This document shows positions 16,158-25,036 of a stretch of 64,000 nt of DNA, piece after piece. This DNA comes from Streptomyces sp. NRRL B-3428 (lineage in GTDB: Bacteria; Actinomycetota; Actinomycetes; Streptomycetales; Streptomycetaceae), in NCBI GenBank assembly GCA_000721375.1, contig JOGW01000002.1, forward strand, positions 310,001 to 374,000. The letters run 5' to 3'. Position 1 is the stretch's first letter. Every line of letters begins with the position of its first letter. The notes under the pieces were generated by a model. The model saw only the letters and a program-made list of their open reading frames with translations, made no database searches and was not told where the DNA came from. A program made the position numbers and the translations under genes.

Positions 16158-17732
16158 ATGAAGAACCATCACGCCACGGACCAAACCGCCGAATCGGCGC
16201 TCTTCTCCGCAGTGTTCGACGGAGACGAGAACGCCGCCGTGCGCCTGCTGCGCGCGGGCGCCCACCCCGACGCGATCGACGAGGACGGCGAGACGCTGCT
16301 CTATCTCGCGGCGATGAACAACCGGCCCGGCATCGTGCGGCTGCTGCTCGCCGCGGGCGCCGACCCGGCACTGCTGAGCTCCGGCGCGGATCTTCCGCTG
16401 TGCGGCGCCGCCTGTGCGGGTCATCACGAGGTCGTACGGGCGTTGCTCGCGGCGGGCGCCGAACCCGACCAGATGGAGGAGGGCGGGTTCACCGCGCTCG
16501 CCTGGGCCGTACAGCTCGGGCACGCCGACACCGCCGAGGCGCTGCTCGCGGCGGGCGCGGACCCCGCACGCCCATGTCCCGACGGGCTCGCTCCGCTGGT
16601 CGCGGCGGTACGGCGCGGCTCGTTCGGGACCGTACGTGCGCTGCTCTTCCACGGCGCGCGGCCCACGCAGGACGCACTCGCCGAGGCGCGGCGGTGGCTG
16701 GCCACGGATGTCGAGGCGCGGCTGCGCCGCGAGTTGACGCAGGAAGCCGATCCGGCCGATGTCTTCGTGCGCCGTATCCCTGAGTACGCGGGGATCACGG
16801 TGAGCGTCGAGGTGCTGCGGCCCGAGGGCGGCGGTTACGGGCGCGAGCAGCAGACGGGGCACGGGGCGATAGCCACGGTCCTGGAGCACGAGCTGGGGGT
16901 GCGCGCACCCTTCGGTGAACTCCTGGACCGCGCCGTGCAGTTCGCGGACCCGGAGAACGAGAACTGGCGCGAGGCCGCGAGCGAACTGGCCTCGCGGGGC
17001 GACGAGGTGACGTATCAGGCGGCTGCGGCGCTGACCCGGGACGCGGACGCGCTGCGGTGTGCGTTCGCCGTGGACGTGCTCGGCCGGCTCGCGCACGCGG
17101 CGCCGGCTTTCGCGGGGCGGGTGCTGCCGCTGCTGGTCAGTGCCGCGGAGCGGGCGCTGGGGGACGGCGAGGGCGCCGCGTCGACGGTGCTCGCGCGCAC
17201 GCTCGTACGGGCCCTGAGCGAACCGGGCGACGGCGCCGCGGCCCCTGTCGTCCTGCGCTTCGCCACGCACGCGGACGCGGGGGTGCGGTCCGCGACGGCC
17301 GCCTCGCTGCACTCGCTCGGCCCCGGCGAGGATCCCGAGGAACCCGAGGAACCCCGAGATCACAAGGAACCCCGGGAACGCGGCGACTTCGAGGCGACCG
17401 CGCAGACTCTGGCGCGGCTGACGGGCGACACCGACGCCGTGGTCCGCAACCGGGCGACCATCGCACTGGCCTGGTGCGGGGACGACTCCATCGAGGTGCG
17501 GGAGAGCCTCGCCGCACGGCTCGGCGACCATGACAAGGCAACCGTCGCCGAGGCCGCGCGCGGGCTTGCCCGCAGGGGCGACCCGCGCGCCGTCGACGCC
17601 CTGGTCCGGCTGCTGACCCACGAGGAGCCCGGCAGCGCCGCGTACGACACGGCGACCGAGGCGGTCGACGAGGTGCGCGACGAGCGGGCCCGCAGACTGC
17701 TGCACGGGACCCTGCCCCGCACGGGCACCTGA
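16158..17732 (+). CDS. Ankyrin-repeat plus HEAT-like repeat protein
   Basis: The 524-residue product starts with about four ankyrin repeats (GDENAAVRLLRAGAHPDAIDEDGETLLYLAA, then NRPGIVRLLLAAGADP, HHEVVRALLAAGAEP, HADTAEALLAAGADP). A middle region of unknown fold follows (residues about 190-270), then alpha-helical HEAT-like repeats (TGDTDAVVRNRATIALAWCGDD, KATVAEAARGLARRGDPRAVDALVRLL). Both modules are protein-interaction scaffolds, so no enzymatic role is suggested. An acidic linker with EDPEEPEEP comes from a short duplication. It is cytosolic with no signal peptide. Confidence 0.8.
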   Translation: MKNHHATDQTAESALFSAVFDGDENAAVRLLRAGAHPDAIDEDGETLLYLAAMNNRPGIVRLLLAAGADPALLSSGADLPLCGAACAGHHEVVRALLAAGAEPDQMEEGGFTALAWAVQLGHADTAEALLAAGADPARPCPDGLAPLVAAVRRGSFGTVRALLFHGARPTQDALAEARRWLATDVEARLRRELTQEADPADVFVRRIPEYAGITVSVEVLRPEGGGYGREQQTGHGAIATVLEHELGVRAPFGELLDRAVQFADPENENWREAASELASRGDEVTYQAAAALTRDADALRCAFAVDVLGRLAHAAPAFAGRVLPLLVSAAERALGDGEGAASTVLARTLVRALSEPGDGAAAPVVLRFATHADAGVRSATAASLHSLGPGEDPEEPEEPRDHKEPRERGDFEATAQTLARLTGDTDAVVRNRATIALAWCGDDSIEVRESLAARLGDHDKATVAEAARGLARRGDPRAVDALVRLLTHEEPGSAAYDTATEAVDEVRDERARRLLHGTLPRTGT

Positions 17733-17767
17733 GCGGTCGCAGCGGGCACGCTGGCTAGCATGTCCGG

Positions 17768-18103
17768 GTGCTCGTCGCCCGTTCCATCGCCCTGTTCGTC
17801 GTCGCCGCCCTCTTCGAGATCGGCGGTGCCTGGCTCGTCTGGCAGGGCATCCGCGAGCACAAGGGGTGGGCCTGGATCGGCGCCGGGGTGATCGCGCTCG
17901 GTCTGTACGGGGTGGTCGCGACCCTCCAGAGCGACGACAATTTCGGCCGGATCCTCGCCGCGTACGGCGGGATCTTCGTGGCCGGGTCGATCGCCTGGGG
18001 GATGGTGGCGGACGGATACCGGCCCGACCGGTTCGATGTGATCGGGGCGTTGATCTGTCTCGCGGGGATGGCCGTGATCATGTACGCGCCTCGGGGGCAG
18101 TGA
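17768..18103 (+). CDS. YnfA/UPF0060 family small membrane protein
   Basis: The product is 111 residues with four predicted membrane helices, typical of the YnfA family distantly related to small multidrug resistance transporters. The signature [35 protein letters not shown] and the closing [27 protein letters not shown] are characteristic. GTG is the start. Function in actinobacteria is not established. Confidence 0.85.
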   Translation: MLVARSIALFVVAALFEIGGAWLVWQGIREHKGWAWIGAGVIALGLYGVVATLQSDDNFGRILAAYGGIFVAGSIAWGMVADGYRPDRFDVIGALICLAGMAVIMYAPRGQ

Positions 18104-18209
18104 GCGGCAGTGAGCGCTGCGTGCGGCGGGTTCCGGCAACGAGGAGCCCGCGAAGACTGCCGGTGACCTCAGGCGCGAGTCCCGTGCGCACCGGGCGACA
18201 CTTTCCTTC

Positions 18210-19754
18210 ATGAACGACGCACTGGTCATCCGCTACCCGAGAACACCCGCGGTCCGGGTCGTCCTCGGACTCGGTGCGCTCGCACTGGCCGTGGGCGCGG
18301 GCTGCCTGGCGTATCGCGTCGTGCGGCTCGGAACCGAGGAGCCGCCCGGCGCCGCCGACTGGGTGGCGCTCGGCTCCCTGGCTTTCGTGCTGCTCGGGCT
18401 GTGGATGCTGCGGATGGTCACCATCTCGGTGCGCGCGGACTCCCGCGGGGTGCACATCCGCACGTGGCTGCGGAAGCGCACAGTGCCCTGGCCGGACATC
18501 GCCGACATCCAGCGGTTCGTCAGGACGTATCGCAGCGCCGAGACCCACAGCGTCGTCGTACGGCGCCGCGACGGGCGGGCCACGGTCCTGCCGCTCCCCC
18601 AGGGTGCGCCCGGCCGCACCCCGTACCAGCGCAGGTTCGAGACGGATCTCGCGGCGCTGCGGGCGCTGCACCGGCGCTACGGGACGCCGACGAGCGACCA
18701 CCTCGCGGTGATCACCTCCCGTACGGCGGGCCGCGCCTGGAAGGGGCTGCTCGCGGGGTGCGTCGGGCTGCTCCTGGCCAGTGCGCTCGCCGTGGTGTTC
18801 GTGCCGACCGCATCGGCGCATCTGCGGGCCTGGAAGACGGCCGAGCCCTGCCCCGCGGGAACCTTCGCCCGCGACTGTCTGGTCACCGACACAGCGGTGA
18901 TCGAGCGTACGGATCCGCACATCGGCAAGGGCGACAGCTGGGTGTACTTCGCCGACGACCGGCCGGTCGACCGCAGGTCGGTGCCCGAGGACGCGGCCCG
19001 GGCGTTCCAGGCGGGCGACCGGGTCACGCTCACCCTCTGGGACGGCGGCATCTACCGGATCTCCGGCAAGCACTACCAATGGACCGAACACTTCCCGAGC
19101 GGCGGTGAAGTGGCCGTCTTCGCGGCCCTGTTGGCGCTCGGCGCGGGCGTACCGGCCTCGCAGCTCCTGATCAGGGGGCGGGCCCGCAGGCAGCCCGCCG
19201 ACACCGCGCTGCCGTCGGTCTGGCCCTTCCTCGCGGCGCTGGGCGGCACCGGCGTGTGGCTGCTGCCCTACGTCCATACGCTGACGACGGATCCGACCCT
19301 GTCGGGGGCCGCGCTGCGATGGCTGCTGCCAGGGGTGCCCGTGTCGGCCGCGCTCTTCGGGTGGGCCTGGTGGGCGACGCGGATCGGCGGTCGTCGTACG
19401 CCTGCCGTTCCGGCGCCGGTGGTGGGCGAGAAGTTCGTGGCGGCCCGGTTCCTGGACTCCACGGACTACAACCCGAACCACTTCGGTACGCATATCGTCC
19501 TCGGCGACGGGCCCGCCGCCGTGCTCCCGCACTCGGGTCCCGGTCGGTTCGGGGCCCGTGAGATCCCCGTGGCTCGGCTCTCGGCGGGTGCGATCCGGCG
19601 GGCGCGCGGCGAGGAGGCCGAGCAGATCCCGCGCAGCTGGGAGGTCGCCGAACTGTCGGACTCGGGGCAGGTGGTGCGGCTCGCGGCCGCGCCCGGTGAT
19701 CTGCGGCTGGTGCTGCGGGAGTTGGGGCTCACCCTCAGCCCGACCGGCGTGTGA
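18210..19754 (+). CDS. Large membrane protein with PH-like region, function unknown
   Basis: The 514-residue product has two N-terminal membrane helices (residues about 15-35 and 50-70). A PH-like segment follows (ISVRADSRGVHIRTWLRKRTVPWPDIADIQRF), as in bacterial PH-domain membrane proteins. A third helix lies near residue 180, then an extracytoplasmic stretch with CPAGTFARDC, which may form a disulfide. Further helices lie near residues 295 and 345-390, and a cytosolic tail closes the protein. No catalytic motif is visible. It is transcribed with the same polarity as the YnfA gene but separated by 106 bp. Confidence 0.7.
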   Translation: MNDALVIRYPRTPAVRVVLGLGALALAVGAGCLAYRVVRLGTEEPPGAADWVALGSLAFVLLGLWMLRMVTISVRADSRGVHIRTWLRKRTVPWPDIADIQRFVRTYRSAETHSVVVRRRDGRATVLPLPQGAPGRTPYQRRFETDLAALRALHRRYGTPTSDHLAVITSRTAGRAWKGLLAGCVGLLLASALAVVFVPTASAHLRAWKTAEPCPAGTFARDCLVTDTAVIERTDPHIGKGDSWVYFADDRPVDRRSVPEDAARAFQAGDRVTLTLWDGGIYRISGKHYQWTEHFPSGGEVAVFAALLALGAGVPASQLLIRGRARRQPADTALPSVWPFLAALGGTGVWLLPYVHTLTTDPTLSGAALRWLLPGVPVSAALFGWAWWATRIGGRRTPAVPAPVVGEKFVAARFLDSTDYNPNHFGTHIVLGDGPAAVLPHSGPGRFGAREIPVARLSAGAIRRARGEEAEQIPRSWEVAELSDSGQVVRLAAAPGDLRLVLRELGLTLSPTGV

Positions 19755-19779
19755 GACCACCGGCGCGGGGCGCACAAGA

Positions 19780-19816
19780 GGGCGCCGACCGTCTCTCCCG
19801 CAGACGATCGGCGCCC
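19780..19816. terminator. Bidirectional hairpin terminator
   Basis: GGGCGCCGA (19780-19788) pairs with TCGGCGCCC (19808-19816). An inner GTC/GAC pair follows across a small internal loop. It lies between two convergent genes that stop at 19754 and 19846. Confidence 0.75.
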
Positions 19817-19845
19817 CTTCCCTTTGAACCCCCGTCGAGCGGCGG

Positions 19846-20898
19846 TCAGCTGTACATCCGCCAGTCGTAGGTGACCCGGTAGCGTCCGCCGTAGCCCGAG
19901 TACTCCACGGAACGGTCGGTGCTGTTGTCCTGCCCGGCCCAGCGGCTGGTCAGGGACGGGATCACGGTGCTGACGGTGATCGGCTTGAACACCTCGTCGC
20001 CCCACAGCCCCTTCAGGAAGTCGAAGATCTGGGTCACGGCGTACCCCACGGCGATCCCGATGGCTATGCCCACCGGTCCCCCGGGCGAGCCGATCGCTCC
20101 GCCGATGGCGGCCACGACCGCCGCGGTGACCTTGGACTTGACCTTGTCGAGCAGCTCGTTCAGGAAGTCCGCGAGCCCGCCCCAGTCGACCTCTGCGAGG
20201 ACGAGGGTGACGAAGTACGACTTGGGGAACGTCACCGTGGACTCGGTGAGCGAGAAGAAGGTGAACCGCTTCGGCGGTGCATAGGTCTGCACATCACCGG
20301 TGTTGAAGCTGCGCACCTTGAACGACGAGATCTTCTTCGTGTCGCCGCTCTCGTCGATGCTCGTACCGCCCAGGTGGATCTCGTCCTTGCCGAGCTCGCT
20401 TGTCTCGTCGAGGCACTGGACCTTGTGGATCCGCAGTTCGAGCTGCTTGAGCGAGGCCACTGCCTGCGCCCCGGCCTGTGTCACGGCCTGCTCGGCCTCG
20501 GTCAGGGACGTCCCCGGCATCTTGCGCAGTTCGTCCGCGGGGAACTTCAGCTTCTCCGGGAACGGCAGGGCCTTGACCTGTGCCTCCACCGAAGCCGGCG
20601 AGCGCAGGTCGACCTTGGCGAGGTCGCCGAAACGAGCGGCGCGCGTCGGGCTCTTCAGCTCTGCGGCCACCTTGTCGGCCGCCTTCTTGCGCTGCCCTTC
20701 GGACAGGCTCTTGAACCGTTTGGCGAACAGCTGCTCGGGCGCCGACTTGGCCGTCGGCATCGGGTACTTGGCGGGCTCGGCGTGGTGGCACGCGACCTTC
20801 TCCGCGGCCAGCTGCATTTCCCTTACGACGCGGTCGGTGACTGCTTGGAGCTTGGCGCTCGGCAGCTTGGTGACCACACTTTCCTTGTTGTCTGCCAT
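19846..20898 (-). CDS. Unrecognised protein with Gly-rich hydrophobic segment
   Basis: I cannot name a family. The product is 350 residues with no signal peptide. The first 140 residues are charged and helical. The C-terminal half is beta-rich with the motif GKDEIHLGGTSID, followed by FKVRSFNTGDVQTYAPPKRFTFFSL. A long Ala/Gly/Ile-rich hydrophobic stretch near residues 270-305 comes next, then a beta-rich tail ending GYGGRYRVTYDWRMYS. An amphipathic or membrane-inserting segment inside an otherwise soluble protein is typical of pore-forming or injected toxins, but that is only an analogy. GGGGGAG precedes the ATG. The LuxR-LAL regulator lies immediately upstream on the same strand. Confidence 0.6.
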   Translation of the reverse strand: MADNKESVVTKLPSAKLQAVTDRVVREMQLAAEKVACHHAEPAKYPMPTAKSAPEQLFAKRFKSLSEGQRKKAADKVAAELKSPTRAARFGDLAKVDLRSPASVEAQVKALPFPEKLKFPADELRKMPGTSLTEAEQAVTQAGAQAVASLKQLELRIHKVQCLDETSELGKDEIHLGGTSIDESGDTKKISSFKVRSFNTGDVQTYAPPKRFTFFSLTESTVTFPKSYFVTLVLAEVDWGGLADFLNELLDKVKSKVTAAVVAAIGGAIGSPGGPVGIAIGIAVGYAVTQIFDFLKGLWGDEVFKPITVSTVIPSLTSRWAGQDNSTDRSVEYSGYGGRYRVTYDWRMYS

Positions 20899-21060
20899 GA
20901 AGGCTTCTCCCCCAGGTCGATGTCCTGCACGGACAATCCGCGCTGGTGTCAACGACGCTATGGACATCTGCCGTCGCCCGCCCCGGGGAACGGCCCGGGG
21001 GAATCCCCAGGGTTGCCCGGGGTGGGCCGGGGTAGGCCGGGGGTCGGCCGGGGTCGGACC

Positions 21061-23802
21061 CTATTGCTCGGCGGCGAGCACCGCCGCCAGCTGCGTACGG
21101 GAGTCCACGTCCAGCTTGGTGAAGATCCGGCCCAGGTGGTACTCGACGGTCTTCACGCTGATCACCAGCTCCCGTGCCACCTGCCGGTTGGTGAGACCGC
21201 CCATCACCTGACGGGCCACGGCCAGCTCCTGCGGCGTCAGGCGCGCCGACTCCCTGGTGCGGCGTTCACCCGGCTGCAGTCCGCAGGCCGCCAACTCCCG
21301 TTCGCAGCGCTCCAGATCGGGCCGCGCGTCCAGGTGTACGAGCAGTTCCCGGGCCTTGGCCAGCTGTTCGCCCGCCCGTTTGCGCTGGCCTGCGCGACGC
21401 AGGTACTGCCCGTACGCGAGGTGCAGCAGCGCACGGTCGAAGGGGATCTCGACGTACGCGGCGTGCTTGAGCGCGAGCCGGAAGGAGCGTTCGGCGGCGC
21501 TCTGGTCGCCGCGGGCCGCCTCCAACAGGCCACGGCTGCGGGCCGCAAGGAGCAGTGCGCCGTGATGGCCGCGCTGCACGGCCGCCGCCTCGCAGGACAC
21601 CAGGGCGAACGCGGCGCGCTTGTGGTCGTCGAGTGCCGTCCAGGCGTCGGCGAGCACATCGGCCCAAGGGAGCGAGCCGGGCTCGGCGAAGTCACCGCGG
21701 TCGCCGAGTGCGAGCAGGGGGTCGAGGGCGAGGACGACGTCCTCGTGGCGGCCCTGGGCGCGGGCCAGATGCGCTTCGGCGAGTGCCGCCCACACCACCG
21801 GGTTGAGATGACCGAGGACGGCGTAGTCGCGCACGACCCGGGCATGCGCCGCCGCCTTGGCGAAGGAGCCGCGGGCGCTGTGCAGCAGGGCGGCGATGGT
21901 GCGGCAGTACAGGGCGATGTGCGGCTGGTCCGTGTCGGCGGCCAGGGTCAGCGCGAACTCGCAGTGCACCAGGGCGTCGTCCCAGCGGCCCGCGCGGTAC
22001 TCGGCGGAGGCGAGCGCGGTCGCGGTCAGCACCCGGAACGACGCGGCCCGCCCCGGGCAGTGTGCGTACACGCCGGTCAGGTCGGCGACCGCGCCCCGCA
22101 GATCTCCGGTCATCTCGCGCAGCGCCCCGCGCGCGAGCAGTTCCTCCAGCTCTGCGGACGAGGCCAGTGCCGGGTCGGGGAGTTTCGGCAGTCCGGCGAG
22201 CGCGCCGGCCGCGTCGCCGCTCATCGCCCGGCCGATCAGGGCGAGGTAGCGGATCATGTCGGTGGCGGTGTCGTCCGGGGCGGTGTGCAGGGCGAGTTCG
22301 GCCCACTCCGCCATCTCCGCGCCGCGCGCCATGCTCCCGTACAGCGCGGCGAACTGGGCGGCGATCCGGGCCGCGAGCACCGGTTCACCCTTGGGGTCGC
22401 AGCGCCGCCAGGCGTCCCTGAGCAGCAGCTCGGCCCGGTCGATGTCGAACAGGCTGAGCCTGCCGAGGAGATAGCTGCGCCAGCCCGACGGGGCGAACGT
22501 GCCGAGCTCGCGCGCCGCCTCGCCCACGTCCGGCACATCACCCGCGAGAATGCGGCACTCCAGCTCCTCCAGGGTGTAGCGCTCGTACGCATCCCTGTCC
22601 TGAACAAGCCTTGCGGCGGCCCCCAGTTGACCCGCGGCCGTCACCCACGCCCCCTCCCCTGCGAACCTCCGCCCGAGCGCGGCGAGTTCGGCGGCGAGCT
22701 CGGGATCGGGTCCGGTCGCGGCTGCGGCCCGGTGCCGCAGAGCAACCGCGGTGTCCGTCGTGTGCTGGGCGGCGCGCAGGTGGTACGCGGTCCGCAGGGA
22801 CGGGCCGAGCTGGTGGTACACGGCGGCGTGCACCAGCGGGTGCGGGAACCGGATCAGCTGTTCACCGGGCCGTTCGCTCAACAGCCCGGCCCGTACGGCC
22901 TCTTCGAGCTCGCGAGCCGCCTCGGCGACACTCGGCCGCTGCCCGCCGAGAGCGGCGGCCTCGTCGAGGGTGCACTGCATCCCGAGCACCGCGGCCGCGC
23001 CCACCAGCGCCTGGGTGCCCGCCGAGCAGGCACCGAGGCGCGCGAGCACCAGCGCGGTGAACGACTTCGGCGCGGGCGGCGCCGTATCGGTCCGCTCCAG
23101 AGCGAGCAGCAGCTCAGGACCCTCCTGCTCAAGGAGCGCGAGGGTGTGCAGCGGGTTGCCACTGGTGTGGGTGTGCAGCCTGGCCGCGGCCCGCGCGGTG
23201 AGGCCACCGCCGCTCAACTCCCGCAACTCCACGGGATCCAGACCATCCAGATCGATCCGTATCGCGGTGTCCGCGGTGAACAGCCGGCGCAGGCCGTCCG
23301 GTAACCGGGGGTCGTTCACATCGCGTACGACGAGCAGGGTGAGAACCCGGTCGGCGCGCAGTCTGCGGACGGCGAACGTCAGCGCCTGCAGCGAGGCACG
23401 GTCCGCCCACTGCGCGTCGTCGACGACGAGCGCGACCACCTGCTCACCCGGCGCGTCGTCTTGTACCTCGCCCTGTGCCTCGCCCTGTACCTCGCTGTGC
23501 GCCTCACCCTGTGCCTCGTCGAGGGCCTCCAGGAGCGCGACGCCCGCGGCCGGCGGGTCGACCCAGCGGGTACGCCGCGCGTCGAGCAGCCGCTCGACAA
23601 GACCGAACGCCAGCTGGGACTCGGCCTCGTCACCGTCGGCGTGCAGGATCCGGCCACCGGCGCTCAGGAACTCCCGTACGAGAGCGGTCTTCCCTATCCC
23701 GGCGGGCCCCTGCACCAGCACGTTCTGCGGCTCACCCGCACTGGCGAGGAGCCGTGCGCGGGCAAGAGTGTCCAGTGCTGTCCGGCGCCCTACGAAGCCC
23801 AC
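21061..23802 (-). CDS. LuxR-family ATP-dependent (LAL) transcriptional regulator
   Basis: The 913-residue product has an N-terminal AAA-type ATPase domain (Walker A GPAGIGKT, residues 32-39; Walker B VALVVDDAQWADRASLQ). A long helical TPR-like middle follows, and a C-terminal LuxR helix-turn-helix closes it (LTPQELAVARQVMGGLTNRQVARELVISVKTVEYHLGRIF). Large ATP-binding LuxR regulators in Streptomyces usually activate nearby metabolic or biosynthetic genes. GTG at 23802 has GGAGG 6 bp before it. An imperfect repeat encoding GEAQGEVQ sits between the Walker motifs and lengthens a linker. The neighbouring 19846-20898 gene is a plausible target by position only. Confidence 0.9.
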   Translation of the reverse strand: MGFVGRRTALDTLARARLLASAGEPQNVLVQGPAGIGKTALVREFLSAGGRILHADGDEAESQLAFGLVERLLDARRTRWVDPPAAGVALLEALDEAQGEAHSEVQGEAQGEVQDDAPGEQVVALVVDDAQWADRASLQALTFAVRRLRADRVLTLLVVRDVNDPRLPDGLRRLFTADTAIRIDLDGLDPVELRELSGGGLTARAAARLHTHTSGNPLHTLALLEQEGPELLLALERTDTAPPAPKSFTALVLARLGACSAGTQALVGAAAVLGMQCTLDEAAALGGQRPSVAEAARELEEAVRAGLLSERPGEQLIRFPHPLVHAAVYHQLGPSLRTAYHLRAAQHTTDTAVALRHRAAAATGPDPELAAELAALGRRFAGEGAWVTAAGQLGAAARLVQDRDAYERYTLEELECRILAGDVPDVGEAARELGTFAPSGWRSYLLGRLSLFDIDRAELLLRDAWRRCDPKGEPVLAARIAAQFAALYGSMARGAEMAEWAELALHTAPDDTATDMIRYLALIGRAMSGDAAGALAGLPKLPDPALASSAELEELLARGALREMTGDLRGAVADLTGVYAHCPGRAASFRVLTATALASAEYRAGRWDDALVHCEFALTLAADTDQPHIALYCRTIAALLHSARGSFAKAAAHARVVRDYAVLGHLNPVVWAALAEAHLARAQGRHEDVVLALDPLLALGDRGDFAEPGSLPWADVLADAWTALDDHKRAAFALVSCEAAAVQRGHHGALLLAARSRGLLEAARGDQSAAERSFRLALKHAAYVEIPFDRALLHLAYGQYLRRAGQRKRAGEQLAKARELLVHLDARPDLERCERELAACGLQPGERRTRESARLTPQELAVARQVMGGLTNRQVARELVISVKTVEYHLGRIFTKLDVDSRTQLAAVLAAEQ

Positions 23803-23880
23803 CTCGCACCTCCGTGCGACCGCCCGTCCTTCGCATCCTGGCGCGGTTGTGGGGAGGGGTCCAGCCAGTAACCAGCCCCA

Positions 23881-23990
23881 ACTCGGCCCCAACTCGGCCC
23901 CAACTCAGCCCCGCCGGCGTTTGAGGCGATCCGAACGAAGTTCGGATGCGGGGGTCCGGGGGCGAAGCCCCCCACGCGGCGGAGCCGCAA
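23881..23990. repeat. Intergenic element with three GAA/GGA-loop hairpins
   Basis: Between the LuxR gene and the SDR operon lie a tandem ACTCGGCCCCA repeat, then GCCGGCGTTTGAGGCG. Three successive hairpins follow: CCGAAC-gaa-GTTCGG (23931-23945), GGGGGC-gaa-GCCCCC (23958-23972) and GCGGC-gga-GCCGC (23976-23988). The GGCGTTTGAGG...GGGGGC block is, from memory, a widely dispersed intergenic motif in Streptomyces genomes. It probably ends transcription of the leftward SDR operon. The rest of the 315-bp gap (23991-24117) is C-rich low-complexity sequence without a gene. Confidence 0.65.
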
Positions 23991-24117
23991 ATGTCACAGC
24001 CGGGAAGGGGCGGGGTGGGGGGAAAGGCCCGCCGCAGGCGCCCACCCGCACCCCCACCCACCCGCAGGCGCCCACCTACACCCACCGGCACCGGCACCCG
24101 AACCGCGACAGAACCCC

Positions 24118-25035
24118 CTACCCGGCCCCGTAAACCGCCCCCGGCACCTCCGCGGAAGCGAGCAACTTCAACGCCACCTCCCCCACTTCCGAAGGCGACC
24201 ACCGCGCCCCCTTGTCCACGGACGGCCCCCGCCTCCACCCCTCCATGACGGTCACCTTCCCGGCCTCCACCTCGAAGACCCGCCCCGTCACACCCTCCGA
24301 GGCCGACGACCCCAGCCACACCACCAGCGGGGAGACGTTCTCGGGGGCCATCTCGTCGAAGGAGCCCTCCCCCGGCGCCGCCATCGTCGCCGCGAAGGTC
24401 TCCTCCGTCATCCGGGTGCGCGCCGCGGGGGCGATCGCGTTGACCTGCACCCCGTAGCGCCCCATCTCGGCGGACGCCACAGCCGTGAGTCCGAGGATCC
24501 CGGCCTTCGCGGCCGAGTAGTTCCCCTGCCCCACCGACCCCAACAGACCTGCCCCAGAACTGGTGTTGATCACTCGGGCCGCGACCGTACGCCCCGCCTT
24601 CGCCTCCGCCCGCCACCACGCCGCCGCATGCTTGAGCGGCAGGAAGTGCCCCTTGAGATGGACCCGCATCACTGCGTCCCAGTCGTCCTCATCCAGATTG
24701 ACCAGCATCCGGTCCCGCAGGAACCCGGCATTGTTGACCAGGGTGTCGAGGCGCCCGTACGTCTCAAGTGCCGTACTCACCAAGGAGGACGCACCCTCCG
24801 ACGTGGCGATGTCCCCGCCATGCGCGACCGCCGAGCCGCCCGCCGCCACGATCTCCGCGACCACCTGCGCCGCCGGGCTGTCCGCCCCGGCCGCCGCACC
24901 GTCGAGCCCGACGCCGAGGTCGTTCACGACCACCCGCGCCCCCTCCGCGGCAAAGGCAAGCGCATGGGCCCGCCCCAGCCCACGCCCCGCTCCCGTCACG
25001 ACGACCACACGGCCCTCACACAGACCAACCGACAT
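24118..25035 (-). CDS. Short-chain dehydrogenase/reductase of the HIP (steroid C/D ring) locus
   Basis: The 305-residue product has the classical SDR fold: cofactor motif TGAGRGLGRAHAL near residue 16, NNAG, the catalytic serine in INTSSGAGLLG, and YSAAKAG with the Tyr-Lys pair. A C-terminal extension after the Rossmann core is typical of the MaoC/17-beta-HSD4-like branch. Position and resemblance suggest the counterpart of mycobacterial Rv3548c in the KstR2 regulon. The start is one base after the upstream SDR stop (TGATATG), with AAGGAGAG inside the previous gene's end, so the two are coupled. The step it catalyses is not established. Confidence 0.82.
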   Translation of the reverse strand: MSVGLCEGRVVVVTGAGRGLGRAHALAFAAEGARVVVNDLGVGLDGAAAGADSPAAQVVAEIVAAGGSAVAHGGDIATSEGASSLVSTALETYGRLDTLVNNAGFLRDRMLVNLDEDDWDAVMRVHLKGHFLPLKHAAAWWRAEAKAGRTVAARVINTSSGAGLLGSVGQGNYSAAKAGILGLTAVASAEMGRYGVQVNAIAPAARTRMTEETFAATMAAPGEGSFDEMAPENVSPLVVWLGSSASEGVTGRVFEVEAGKVTVMEGWRRGPSVDKGARWSPSEVGEVALKLLASAEVPGAVYGAG

Positions 25036-25036
25036 A

